33,765 nucleotides of DNA from positions 1 to 33,765 of the forward strand of contig CAZYYM010000031.1 of NCBI GenBank assembly GCA_964651385.1, in the 5' to 3' direction. The position numbers and the translations under genes were made by a program. Numbering within the stretch: the stretch's first letter is position 1; each line of letters begins with the position of its first letter. Positions 8,473 through 16,702 of the stretch are shown one piece after another. The DNA is from GCA-001735895 sp964651385. Its GTDB lineage: Bacteria > Pseudomonadota > Gammaproteobacteria > GCA-001735895. The notes below the pieces were generated by a model that searched no databases, was not told where the DNA came from, and saw only the letters and a list, made by a program, of their open reading frames with translations.

Positions 8473-9279
8473 ATGATGAAACTCGCTTTCAGATATGCAC
8501 TCGTTTTAACGTTTGTTTCAATCCTTATAGCCTGCGGAGGTGGAGGCGGAGGCGGGGGTGGTTCTACGGCGATGCCGGGCCTGCCAAAAGATGCGACGAC
8601 CATCACAGCCGCTAATACATCCACTATTGCCCGGTCGGCGATTGACAATGTCCAGTTAGACGACGTATTTACCAGTTTTCGTCAAGAAGTTGAAAAATCC
8701 TCTGCAGGAAAAGTCATACAGCTTGTCGTCGATCAGGCGTTCGACCATTATCTGCCTTCCCGCTCTATCGCGTTACGCACCGAAACTCAGCCCTGCGGCA
8801 ACAGTCAGGGTTCGATTACTGTCAATGCCAACGAAGCACCGACTTCGGCAACCGGTTCGATAATTTTTAATGCCTGTAATGTTAGCGGCGTAGTCGTAAA
8901 CGGCAGCCTTTCGGTTAGTGCAAGCTTTAGCGATTCGACGGGCGCTTATAGCATTAGCGCCAATGGAAGTTTGACATTCTCGGATGGCCTCGACAATGCC
9001 GCGATCGGCATGAATTTTAGCGAAACCGGGAACGATATCTCTGGCAGCTATAGCAGCACTATCAGTCTTTCTGTATCGGATGTACCCGGTGCAAACTTTT
9101 TATTGACCACGACCCAACCGATCACCGGTGTCTTTTCCGATGTCTATAGTGGCGAAATACTAGTTGAGGGTGCAGCCGGCACCAGGCTTAGAATTACGGT
9201 TATCACTACCAATCTAGCGGACGTATATCTGGACGATGGCAGCGGCACATTTGTATACCACAGTACGATAAATGTTTAG
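8473..9279 (+). CDS. Polyglycine lipoprotein of unknown function
   Basis: I do not recognise a family. The start at 8473 is set by AGGAG at 8461-8465, seven bases upstream, and gives 268 aa. A longer open frame from 8386 has no such site and would bury the signal. The N-terminus (MMKLAFRY...) is a lipoprotein signal peptide ending in SILIAC, and Cys19 is the expected lipidation site. Nine consecutive glycines encoded by mixed GGN codons follow, then a Ser/Ala/Pro linker. The rest is rich in Ser, Thr, Gly, Asn and alternating hydrophobics (GSLSVSASFSDSTG, GSLTFSDGLD), which suggests a beta-sandwich or beta-barrel-like fold. Two cysteines, in QPCGNS and FNACNVSG, could form a disulfide. With Gly at +2 it should go to the outer membrane. 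It stands alone between dnaE and a terminator. Confidence 0.85.
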   Translation: MMKLAFRYALVLTFVSILIACGGGGGGGGGSTAMPGLPKDATTITAANTSTIARSAIDNVQLDDVFTSFRQEVEKSSAGKVIQLVVDQAFDHYLPSRSIALRTETQPCGNSQGSITVNANEAPTSATGSIIFNACNVSGVVVNGSLSVSASFSDSTGAYSISANGSLTFSDGLDNAAIGMNFSETGNDISGSYSSTISLSVSDVPGANFLLTTTQPITGVFSDVYSGEILVEGAAGTRLRITVITTNLADVYLDDGSGTFVYHSTINV

Positions 9280-9306
9280 CATAAAAAGCGAAAAATACTC
9301 AACCCA

Positions 9307-9331
9307 GGCCCCGATCAATTCGGGGCTCTTT
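9307..9331 (+). terminator. Intrinsic terminator after the lipoprotein gene
   Basis: A perfect 7-bp stem GCCCCGA (9308-9314) and TCGGGGC (9320-9326) around a 5-base loop is followed by TCTTT. It begins 28 bases after the lipoprotein stop and touches the stop codon of the convergent SDR gene, so it may serve both strands. On the minus strand the nearest T-run lies some 12 bases past the stem, so termination that way would be weaker. Confidence 0.75.
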
Positions 9332-10083
9332 CACACCCCAAAACACATTCCATTCTCGGCTAATGAATCACTCATCAAATAAAGAAACACATCCTGATGA
9401 ATTTCAGGTGTAGGCAGCGTTTCATTCTCGTCTGCCGCGGGAAAGGCACGTAAGTGTAATCCGGTTTTGGTTTTACCGGGATTGAAGCAATTGATATGTA
9501 AGTTGCTATTCTGATATTCTTTGGCGATCAAGCTGGCCATCGTGTTGACAGCCTGTTTGCTCACTGAATAGGCATCCCAGTAAGCCCCGGTTTTATCGTC
9601 AACCATAAATACAACCGACGCCCGGTCGGATTTCTTTAGCAATGGCAAAACAGATCGAGTCAGTAGATAAGGCGCGTGTAAATTGACTTGATGGACCTGA
9701 TACCAGGTCTCTGCATCGCTGTGTTCGAAAGGAGTGGGTGCGCCGAGTAAACCAGCGCAATGTATTAAACCATCGAGTCTGCCAAATTCTTTGTCTATGT
9801 TTTCTGCCAGTTCTAGATAGTCGCGTTCAGTGGCGCCCGCAAGATTCATTGGGTATATTGCAGGTATCGGAAATTGTGCCTGTTCAATTTCATCGTATAG
9901 TTTTTCCACCAGACGCAGATTCTTGGCGAGTAAAATGACTGTAGCACCATGTGCTGCGCAAGCCATCGATACTACTTTCCCGAAGCCACCGGTTGCGCCT
10001 GACACTAAAATAATTTTTTCGTTTAAAAGATTTTTATCGGCGTGAAAATCGCCCGGAATTTGAATCATGTTATGACTAGACAC
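9331..10083 (-). CDS. YciK-like short-chain dehydrogenase/reductase with altered active site
   Basis: A 250 aa SDR resembling E. coli YciK: DLLN-like LLNEKIILVSG near the start, NAG replaced by HCAGLLG, and a C-terminal GMCF. The cofactor loop reads SGATGGFG (residues 28-35) in place of the usual TGxxxGIG. The YxxxK pair is kept at Y172 and K176 and the helix-4 Asn at N134. The catalytic Ser, which YciK has in FTSSSVGR, is absent: this protein has FMVDDKTGAYWDAY, three residues shorter and with VDD where SSS would be. It may therefore be a poor or non-classical reductase. The frame opens with GTG at 10083, two bases after the mupP stop; an ATG at 10068 is an alternative. The neighbours mtaD-ubiG-mupP match a Pseudomonas cluster that ends in the same SDR family. 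Confidence 0.8.
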   Translation of the reverse strand: MSSHNMIQIPGDFHADKNLLNEKIILVSGATGGFGKVVSMACAAHGATVILLAKNLRLVEKLYDEIEQAQFPIPAIYPMNLAGATERDYLELAENIDKEFGRLDGLIHCAGLLGAPTPFEHSDAETWYQVHQVNLHAPYLLTRSVLPLLKKSDRASVVFMVDDKTGAYWDAYSVSKQAVNTMASLIAKEYQNSNLHINCFNPGKTKTGLHLRAFPAADENETLPTPEIHQDVFLYLMSDSLAENGMCFGV

Positions 10084-10085
10084 GG

Positions 10086-10736
10086 TTAATTCAGAAATGG
10101 ATGGGTTAGCAAATCCAGAGGTTGTTGAATGATATCATCGCCTTGCCAGTCGTGCAGGTTTACATTCGGGCCTATATAACCCCAGGCGGCAACTAGCGTT
10201 TTCATACCAGCAGCTCGACCGGCAATAATATCGCGTTCGTCATCGCCAATGTAGATACAGTTTTGACAGCTGACCTGCAGCCGCGCGGCTGCCACCTGGA
10301 GCGGTAGCGGGTGCGGTTTCCTGTGTTCAAGGGTATCCCCGCAAATCACGACAGGACTTTGTATTGCTAACAATGATAATAACGGTCTGGTTAACCACTC
10401 AGGCTTATTGGTTACTATGCCCCATCTGATTTTATGATCATCAAAATAATTCAGTACTTTGCCAAAGTCATCAAATAGCCTGGACTGGTCGGCAATAATG
10501 TCGTGATAATGGAGAAGATAACGCTGTCTTAACGATTCGATGCCGCTTTCATGCACATGCTCGTCGAAACCGAGTTTGGTAAGAACCAGTCCTCCCTGTG
10601 AAACGTAAGGACGAATAGTTTCCTGTCGTAACCGGGGTAAATTTTCTTCGGTCAACAAGTTGTTAAGCGCTGTACCCATATCCTTTGCGGTATCGATCAA
10701 AGTACCATCGAGATCAAACAGAACGGCTTCGATCAT
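10086..10736 (-). CDS. mupP: HAD phosphatase, probable N-acetylmuramic acid 6-phosphate phosphatase MupP
   Basis: A 216 aa HAD hydrolase. Motif I is DLDGTLIDT (nucleophile D8), motif II is VTNKP, the motif III lysine is in RKPHPLPL and motif IV is GDDERD. The phosphoglycolate phosphatase Gph is a close relative. Two things favour MupP: the CGDT...RKPHPLPL block, and the place directly downstream of ubiG and upstream of a YciK-like SDR, as in Pseudomonas. MupP dephosphorylates MurNAc-6-phosphate in the AmgK-MurU cell wall recycling route, which makes UDP-MurNAc without de novo synthesis. Its ATG overlaps the ubiG stop as ATGA. The partner genes amgK and murU are not in the window, so the substrate remains an inference. 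Confidence 0.75.
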   Translation of the reverse strand: MIEAVLFDLDGTLIDTAKDMGTALNNLLTEENLPRLRQETIRPYVSQGGLVLTKLGFDEHVHESGIESLRQRYLLHYHDIIADQSRLFDDFGKVLNYFDDHKIRWGIVTNKPEWLTRPLLSLLAIQSPVVICGDTLEHRKPHPLPLQVAAARLQVSCQNCIYIGDDERDIIAGRAAGMKTLVAAWGYIGPNVNLHDWQGDDIIQQPLDLLTHPFLN

Positions 10737-11437
10737 AAATGACTACAGGCCATTAAATAATTAACGTCGATATTACCTGACAGTTTATAGTGCCGTGTAA
10801 TCGGATTGTAAGTCATGCCCGTGGTATCGATCACCTGCAAATGATTTTTTCTAAGCACTGCGGAAAGCTCGGATGGTTTAATAAACCTGCGATATTGATG
10901 CGTACCCCGGGGCAGTAAATTGAGTACATATTCGGCGCCTAAAATAGCCAGCACAAATGCCTTGGGGTTTCGATTGATGGTGGAAAAAAATAGATAACCG
11001 TTCGGTTTTAACAGTTTAATTGCAGCGGTTATAATCGACTCCGGATCGGGTACGTGTTCGAGCATTTCGAGGCAAGTAATAACGTCAAATTGCGCCGGAT
11101 GTTCATCGGCAAATTCTTCGACCGGAACTTTCTGGTAGTTCACATCGAGCCCTGATTCGTGTAAATGCATCTTCGCGACTTTGAGCGAGAGCTCAGCCAT
11201 ATCGATGCCGGTTACATGGGCGCCCTTGGCGGCCAGTGCTTCGGCCAGAATACCGCCGCCGCAGCCAATATCGAGTACTTTCCTGCCAATTAGTGCACCC
11301 GCATGCTGCTCAATATACCCAACGCGTAACGGATTGATATCGTGTAAAGGTTTAAACTCGCTTTCTCGGTCCCACCAGCGGCTGGCGAGGGATTGAAATT
11401 TCTCAATTTCAAGTGGATCCACATTTACATGAGTCAT
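10733..11437 (-). CDS. ubiG: Ubiquinone biosynthesis O-methyltransferase UbiG
   Basis: This SAM-dependent enzyme carries out both O-methylations in ubiquinone synthesis. The 234 aa product begins with the family's NVDPLEIEKFQSLASRWWD, then the SAM loop VLDIGCGGGILAE, CLEMLEHVPDP, FFSTINRNPKA and LPRGTHQYRRFIKPSEL, all diagnostic for UbiG. The start ATG at 11437 is preceded by AGGA at good spacing. It lies 12 bases after mtaD and overlaps mupP, so it is the middle gene of one transcription unit. Its presence indicates aerobic or facultative respiration with ubiquinone. Confidence 0.97.
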   Translation of the reverse strand: MTHVNVDPLEIEKFQSLASRWWDRESEFKPLHDINPLRVGYIEQHAGALIGRKVLDIGCGGGILAEALAAKGAHVTGIDMAELSLKVAKMHLHESGLDVNYQKVPVEEFADEHPAQFDVITCLEMLEHVPDPESIITAAIKLLKPNGYLFFSTINRNPKAFVLAILGAEYVLNLLPRGTHQYRRFIKPSELSAVLRKNHLQVIDTTGMTYNPITRHYKLSGNIDVNYLMACSHL

Positions 11438-11449
11438 AGCTAATCCTGA

Positions 11450-12784
11450 TTACTCGTTGTTACTGGCGGGGCCATTTTTAGCCCGCCACTGTTGCGCTTT
11501 AGAGCGTATTTTATCTTCATCTATAGTGCAAAGTTGAAAGTCACTCAGTCGGCAGTCGCCCGCTATCCAGACATGTGAGACCTGTCTGTTTTGGCTGGCG
11601 TAAACAACCTGGGCTGCCGGGTCATACAAGGGCTGTGTATTGAGTGAAGACATATCGAGTGCAATGATGTCGGCCTGTTTTCCGACTTCAATTGAGCCGA
11701 TTTCATGCGCCAGACCCAGCGCTTTGGCGCCGTTAATGGTTGCCATTTCTATAGTTTGCCGCACATTGCAGGCTCGTGGATTGCCGCTGATACCCTTGGC
11801 CAGTAACGTTGCCGTCCTCATTTCTGCTATCATGTCGAGGTCATTATTACTGGCAGCGCTGTCAGTGCCCAGGCAAACATTAGCTCCGCTTTCCTGTAAT
11901 GTAGCGACCGGGCAGAAGCCACTGGCAAGTTTCAGATTGGATTCCGGGCAGTGAACAATATGAACACCCGCTTCAGCGATACGTTCTATCTCGAGTTCAT
12001 TCAATTCGGTCATATGCACCGCAATTAGGTTAGGATTGAGTAAATTGAGCTGGTCGAGTCGGTGCAAAGGGCGCATACCGGTATTCTTTTCCGCTTCGGC
12101 GACTTCAAAAGCGGTTTCGTGAATATGCATGTGAACTGGCAAATCGAGTTCATTACTGAACATGGCGATTTTTTCCAGTGGTGCGTCCGAAACGGTATAG
12201 GGTGCATGTGGTGCAAAGGCCGCGCTAACCAGGGGTAAAGACTTTGTTTCGTCATACACTGCCATTGCCTTATTCAGATATTCCTCCGCATTCCTGGCCC
12301 AGACGGTTGCAAAATCCAGAACGATCAAACCAACGACTGTACGTATACCGATTTTCTGGGCCTGGTGTGCAACTACATCGGGATAGAAATACATGTCATT
12401 GAAACAGGTGGTGCCCGAGCGAATCATTTCTGCGCTCGCGAGTTCGAATCCATCGCGGATGAAGTCCGAATCTACCCATTGCCCTTCGGCGGGCCAAATA
12501 TGATTGTTTAGCCACTCCATTAAGGGTAAGTCGTCAGCGAAACCACGGAATAAGCTCATCGACGCGTGGGTGTGGCTGTTGATTAATCCAGGCATTATGA
12601 CGTGATCTGGCAGCTCAATAATGGTTGCCTCCCGGTAATAATCAAGCTCACGAACTTCGCTAACCGGTAGCAGCTTATGGATTCTGTTTTCTCTGATAAC
12701 AATGGCATAATCACGTAGTACTTCGAACGTCGCATTGACCGTAATTATCCATTCGGGTAACAAAATCTGGTATTTGATTTTCAT
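11450..12784 (-). CDS. mtaD: TRZ/ATZ-family amidohydrolase, probable 5'-methylthioadenosine/S-adenosylhomocysteine deaminase
   Basis: A 444 aa metal-dependent deaminase. The amidohydrolase metal ligands are visible: SHTH at residues 70-73, APHAPYTVS, the HIHETAFE histidines and the catalytic GTDSAAS aspartate. The N-terminal strand region and C-terminal GKQADIIALD are typical of the TRZ/ATZ branch. The homologue beside ubiG in Pseudomonas deaminates methylthioadenosine, giving methylthioinosine, and this assignment is carried over by family and gene order. Close relatives act on S-adenosylhomocysteine or on guanine analogues, so the exact substrate is less sure. It is the first gene of mtaD-ubiG-mupP-SDR and is divergent from gyrA across a 227-base gap. 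Pairing with ubiG is sensible, since the cluster includes a SAM-consuming enzyme. Confidence 0.8.
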   Translation of the reverse strand: MKIKYQILLPEWIITVNATFEVLRDYAIVIRENRIHKLLPVSEVRELDYYREATIIELPDHVIMPGLINSHTHASMSLFRGFADDLPLMEWLNNHIWPAEGQWVDSDFIRDGFELASAEMIRSGTTCFNDMYFYPDVVAHQAQKIGIRTVVGLIVLDFATVWARNAEEYLNKAMAVYDETKSLPLVSAAFAPHAPYTVSDAPLEKIAMFSNELDLPVHMHIHETAFEVAEAEKNTGMRPLHRLDQLNLLNPNLIAVHMTELNELEIERIAEAGVHIVHCPESNLKLASGFCPVATLQESGANVCLGTDSAASNNDLDMIAEMRTATLLAKGISGNPRACNVRQTIEMATINGAKALGLAHEIGSIEVGKQADIIALDMSSLNTQPLYDPAAQVVYASQNRQVSHVWIAGDCRLSDFQLCTIDEDKIRSKAQQWRAKNGPASNNE

Positions 12785-12946
12785 AATTGCACCTTACAAG
12801 ATTTTGAAACACCTGCAAGCACATTTACGCTGATGGTAACGCTGTCGGGTTTAAATGCTCGCTGATTGGTCGGAATCAACCAGTCGCCTTGAAATTCATT
12901 CTAAGAAGTTTTTATATTCAGGTAGTGCCGACCACTGGGTTTGTGT

Positions 12947-12952
12947 TAAAAT
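12947..12952 (+). promoter_or_regulatory. Candidate -10 element upstream of gyrA
   Basis: TAAAAT lies 60 bases before the gyrA ATG in the 227-base gap between mtaD and gyrA. No good -35 match lies at 16-18 bases upstream (AGTGCC at 17), so this is a weak call. The gap must hold promoters for both divergent genes; I see nothing else in it. Confidence 0.3.
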
Positions 12953-13011
12953 AGCTCAGATTCAAAATAGATCAATCCAGCGCTAAATCTAACCCCTGAG
13001 AATTGAATTTT

Positions 13012-15579
13012 ATGGCTGAAATCGCCAAAGAAATATTTCCTGTCAATCTGGAAGACGAGATGCGCCAGTCGTACCTCGAATATGCCATGAGTGTCATCGT
13101 CGGCCGGGCTTTACCCGACGTTCGAGATGGCCTGAAACCGGTGCACCGCCGCGTACTCTATGCGATGAATGTACTCGGTAATGATTTCAACAAGCCCTAT
13201 AAAAAATCAGCCCGCGTGGTCGGTGACGTGATCGGTAAATATCACCCCCACGGCGATACCGCTGTATACGATACCATTGTGCGTATGGCTCAGCCTTTTG
13301 CTATGCGTCATATGCTGGTCGATGGCCAGGGTAACTTCGGTTCGGTAGATGGTGATTCCCCGGCTGCTATGCGTTACACCGAAGTGCGTATGTCGAAGAT
13401 CGCGCATGAGCTACTCGCCGACCTCGACAAGGAAACCGTCGATTTTAGTCCGAACTATGATGAGTCGGAACACGAACCCGTGGTATTGCCAACCAAGGTG
13501 CCTAATCTGCTCATTAACGGCTCTTCGGGCATTGCGGTTGGTATGGCAACCAATATTCCACCGCATAATCTTGCTGAAATCGTTAACGCCTGTATTTTAT
13601 TGATCGACGAGCCCGATTCTGATATCGAAGCCTTGATGCACTGTATTCCAGGGCCGGATTTTCCGACCGCTGGGTTCATCAATGGCGCACGCGGAATTCG
13701 CGAGGCCTATCGTACCGGTAAAGGAAAGATTTACCTGCGCGCACGCACGCATTACGAAGAGGATAAATCGGGGCGTCAAAGCGTTATTGTCACCGAATTG
13801 CCATACCAGGTGAATAAGGCGCGACTACTCGAGAAAATAGCCGAACTGGTTAAGGAGAAGCGTCTTGAAGGCATCTCCGGATTACGCGACGAATCCGATA
13901 AAGACGGTATGCGCATGGTTATCGAATTACGGCGGGGTGAAATCGCCGATGTCATTTTGAATAATCTGTACAAACAAACTCAGATGCAAAATGTGTTTGG
14001 TATCAATATGGTTGCACTGGTGAATGGTCAGCCCCGACTACTCGACCTGAAATCGATTCTTGAAGCGTTTATCGTGCACCGGCGCGAAGTGGTCACACGA
14101 CGCACCATATTCGATTTACGTAAAGCACGCGATCGGGCGCATTTGTTGGAAGGGCTGGCAGTGGCACTGTCTAACATCGATGAAATTATCGCATTGATCA
14201 AGCAGTCACCTAGTCCCGCTGTCGCCAAAGCCGCTTTGCTGAAAAAAGACTGGCCGCCCGGTGTGGTCCTGGATATGTTGACACGCACCGGTGCTGACTC
14301 TTCGCGCCCTGAAGACATACCCCCAGATTGCGGTCTGATCGATGACCAGTATCGTCTGACCGAGCGACAGGCTCAGGCTATTCTGGACTTACGTCTGCAT
14401 AAGTTAACCGGACTGGAACAGGACAAAATCATTTCCGAGTACCGTGACATACTCGATAAAATTGAAGACTTGCTCGATATTTTAAACCGCGACGAGCGCC
14501 TAAAACTGGAGATTCGACTCGAACTCGAAACGATACGCGAGCAGTTTGCCGATGATCGTCGGACGGAAATTGTCATCGATCATTCTGATTTGACTGTCGA
14601 GGATTTGATTAGCGAAGAAGATGTAGTTGTGACAATATCACATCTGGGTTATGCCAAGGCGCAACCGCTGGAATCCTATAGCGCGCAACGCCGCGGCGGG
14701 CGGGGTAAAGCGGCCACAAAAGTCAAAGACGAAGATTTCGTCGAGCAAATGTTTTCTGCCTCGACACACGATACGCTGTTATGTTTTTCTACCCGCGGCA
14801 AGGTCTATTGGCAAAAAGTTTACCAATTACCGATTGGTAGTCGTACTGCCCGCGGACGCCCGATGGTAAATCTGCTACCTCTGGAAGAAAACGAACGTAT
14901 TACGGCTATTTTGCCGGTACGTGATTATCCGGAAGATCAGTTTATTTTCTTCGCAACTGCCAATGGTAAAGTTAAACGTACTCCGCTGTCGAGTTTCTCA
15001 CGTCCAAGAGCCAATGGAATTATTGCGCTCGATTTACGTGAAGACGATAGCTTGATTGGCGTGCAATTAACCGCCGGCACCTCGGACTTGTTGTTGTTTA
15101 CCAGTGTGGGTAAAGGCATTCGCATTGCCGAACAGAGTGTGCGCGCGATGGGTCGAACGGCGGCGGGTGTACGCGGCATCAAGGTAAAATCCGGCGATGA
15201 AGTTATTTCGTTGATCGCCACCGATGTCGATGAAGGTGAAATTTTATTTGCTACCGAAAACGGTTTTGGTAAGCGCACTCGTGTGCGTGATTTCGCAACT
15301 CAGGGTCGTGGTGGTCAGGGTGTCATATCGATTCAGACTTCAAAACGTAACGGTCGCGTGATCGGTGCAATCCGGGTTGCCGGTAATGAAGAGATCATGC
15401 TCATCAGCAATGCCGGAACAATGGTACGAACACCGGTTGAAGGTATTTCCACAATGGCACGTAATACGCAGGGCGTCACTTTGATTCGGGTCGGTAATGA
15501 GGAAAAGCTGGTTCAAATAGAACCGGTGGCGGCCGGTGTGAATGGAAGCGATGCCAACGATGCGTCTGAACAGGAGTAA
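13012..15579 (+). CDS. gyrA: DNA gyrase subunit A
   Basis: GyrA cuts and rejoins DNA during negative supercoiling. The ATG at 13012 gives 855 aa (E. coli 875) and aligns at its first residue with E. coli GyrA; a TTG at 13003 would add three residues. The breakage-reunion domain is nearly identical to E. coli through RALPDVRDGLKPVHRR, and the catalytic tyrosine is Y122 in AMRYTE. The quinolone-determining region reads GDTAVYDTIV with Thr83 and Asp87; Thr83 is also the normal residue in Pseudomonas. The gyrase box QRRGGRGK marks the C-terminal wrapping domain. The C-terminal acidic tail is shorter than in E. coli. pheA follows after 22 bases; the serC gene often found between them is absent. 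Confidence 0.98.
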   Translation: MAEIAKEIFPVNLEDEMRQSYLEYAMSVIVGRALPDVRDGLKPVHRRVLYAMNVLGNDFNKPYKKSARVVGDVIGKYHPHGDTAVYDTIVRMAQPFAMRHMLVDGQGNFGSVDGDSPAAMRYTEVRMSKIAHELLADLDKETVDFSPNYDESEHEPVVLPTKVPNLLINGSSGIAVGMATNIPPHNLAEIVNACILLIDEPDSDIEALMHCIPGPDFPTAGFINGARGIREAYRTGKGKIYLRARTHYEEDKSGRQSVIVTELPYQVNKARLLEKIAELVKEKRLEGISGLRDESDKDGMRMVIELRRGEIADVILNNLYKQTQMQNVFGINMVALVNGQPRLLDLKSILEAFIVHRREVVTRRTIFDLRKARDRAHLLEGLAVALSNIDEIIALIKQSPSPAVAKAALLKKDWPPGVVLDMLTRTGADSSRPEDIPPDCGLIDDQYRLTERQAQAILDLRLHKLTGLEQDKIISEYRDILDKIEDLLDILNRDERLKLEIRLELETIREQFADDRRTEIVIDHSDLTVEDLISEEDVVVTISHLGYAKAQPLESYSAQRRGGRGKAATKVKDEDFVEQMFSASTHDTLLCFSTRGKVYWQKVYQLPIGSRTARGRPMVNLLPLEENERITAILPVRDYPEDQFIFFATANGKVKRTPLSSFSRPRANGIIALDLREDDSLIGVQLTAGTSDLLLFTSVGKGIRIAEQSVRAMGRTAAGVRGIKVKSGDEVISLIATDVDEGEILFATENGFGKRTRVRDFATQGRGGQGVISIQTSKRNGRVIGAIRVAGNEEIMLISNAGTMVRTPVEGISTMARNTQGVTLIRVGNEEKLVQIEPVAAGVNGSDANDASEQE

Positions 15580-15601
15580 TAATACCTAAGGGTGCTTATG
15601 T

Positions 15602-16696
15602 ATGATTGATAAAGCATTACAGGAATTGCGCGATCAAATAGATGATATCGATAAACGCCTGGTCGAATTGTTTAACCGACGCGCCGATTGTGCGGTTAAA
15701 GTTGCAGAAGTTAAACGTGCAGCCAGTGATCACCATAACGATACTATCGATTTCTTCCGTCCCGACCGCGAAGCGCAGGTAATCAAGCGCATTCAATCGT
15801 TAAACATGGGTCCGCTGAGTGACGACGAGGTTGGCCGATTGGTTCGCGAAGTGATGTCGGCGTGCCTGGCGCTTGAACAACCTTTAAAAATTGCCTATCT
15901 AGGTCCGGAAGGCACTTTTACACAAAGTGCCGCGTTAAAACATTTTGGTCATTCGGTTTCTACCCTGCCCATGAGTAGTATTCCGGATGTTTTCAACGCG
16001 GTTGAGTCGGGACATTCGGATTATGGACTGGTGCCAGTAGAAAATTCCACGGAAGGTGTAATCAGCCATACGCTGGATATGTTTATTGACTCCAGGTTGA
16101 AGGTTTGTGGCGAAGTTGAGATTCTTATTCATCATCATCTGGTGAATCAAACACAGGATGTTGGCCAGATTAAATATATATACTCGCATCAACAGTCGTT
16201 TGCGCAATGTCGCCGGTGGCTGGATCAGAATTTTCCGGGTATCGGAAGAATTCCAGTCAGTAGTAACGCTGAAGCAGCGCGTATGGCGAAGGAAGATGTT
16301 ACTGCTGCTGCTATTTGCGGTATGCCTGCAGTTGAAGTTTTCGATTTAAAAATCTGTTATGAAAATATCGAAGATTTTGTCGACAATACCACCCGATTTG
16401 TGATTATCGGCCATCAGGATGTCGGTCCCAGTGGCAGTGATAAAACTTCATTATTGATATCGACTAAAAATAATCCTGGCGCATTGTTAGGGCTTTTACA
16501 GCCACTGGCTGACAACGGCATTAGTATGAACAAAATCGAATCAAGACCGGCCCCAGAACGGAAATGGGAATATGTTTTCTTTATCGATATCGACGGCCAC
16601 CAGAGTGAAAATGACGTTGCCAGGGCGTTGCTGGAACTTAAACAGCAGGCTGCGCTGTTTAAAGTACTCGGTTCATACCCCAGGGCTTCGCTATAA
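15602..16696 (+). CDS. pheA: Bifunctional chorismate mutase/prephenate dehydratase (P-protein)
   Basis: This converts chorismate to prephenate and then phenylpyruvate, the committed route to phenylalanine. The 364 aa product has an N-terminal AroQ chorismate mutase helix bundle (residues 1-90, LRDQIDDIDKRLVELFNRR), a prephenate dehydratase domain from about 93 (IAYLGPEGTF, PVENSTEG, and the catalytic TTRF), and a C-terminal ACT domain with the phenylalanine-binding ESRP motif for feedback inhibition. It begins 22 bases after gyrA, with AAGGGTG as a ribosome site, and ends six bases before tyrA. In Pseudomonas a hisC gene separates pheA from tyrA; here it does not. No leader peptide rich in Phe codons is visible, so attenuation is not indicated. 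Confidence 0.97.
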   Translation: MIDKALQELRDQIDDIDKRLVELFNRRADCAVKVAEVKRAASDHHNDTIDFFRPDREAQVIKRIQSLNMGPLSDDEVGRLVREVMSACLALEQPLKIAYLGPEGTFTQSAALKHFGHSVSTLPMSSIPDVFNAVESGHSDYGLVPVENSTEGVISHTLDMFIDSRLKVCGEVEILIHHHLVNQTQDVGQIKYIYSHQQSFAQCRRWLDQNFPGIGRIPVSSNAEAARMAKEDVTAAAICGMPAVEVFDLKICYENIEDFVDNTTRFVIIGHQDVGPSGSDKTSLLISTKNNPGALLGLLQPLADNGISMNKIESRPAPERKWEYVFFIDIDGHQSENDVARALLELKQQAALFKVLGSYPRASL

Positions 16697-16702
16697 CATT
16701 TT

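Noticed and set aside
8536..8562. The GGN run in the lipoprotein as a slippage-prone phase-variation tract
   Set aside because: The nine Gly codons are mixed (gga, ggt, ggc, ggg) rather than a homopolymer or perfect repeat, so slippage is not favoured; such runs after the lipidated Cys are common in this group.
13240..13280. GyrA Thr83 (E. coli has Ser83) as a quinolone resistance change
   Set aside because: Thr is the normal residue at this site in Pseudomonas and others, and Asp87 is intact, so it is better read as natural variation.
15598..15609. ATG TAT GAT TGA just before pheA as a leader peptide
   Set aside because: Three codons with no Phe residues and overlapping the true start; it does not resemble a pheA attenuator.
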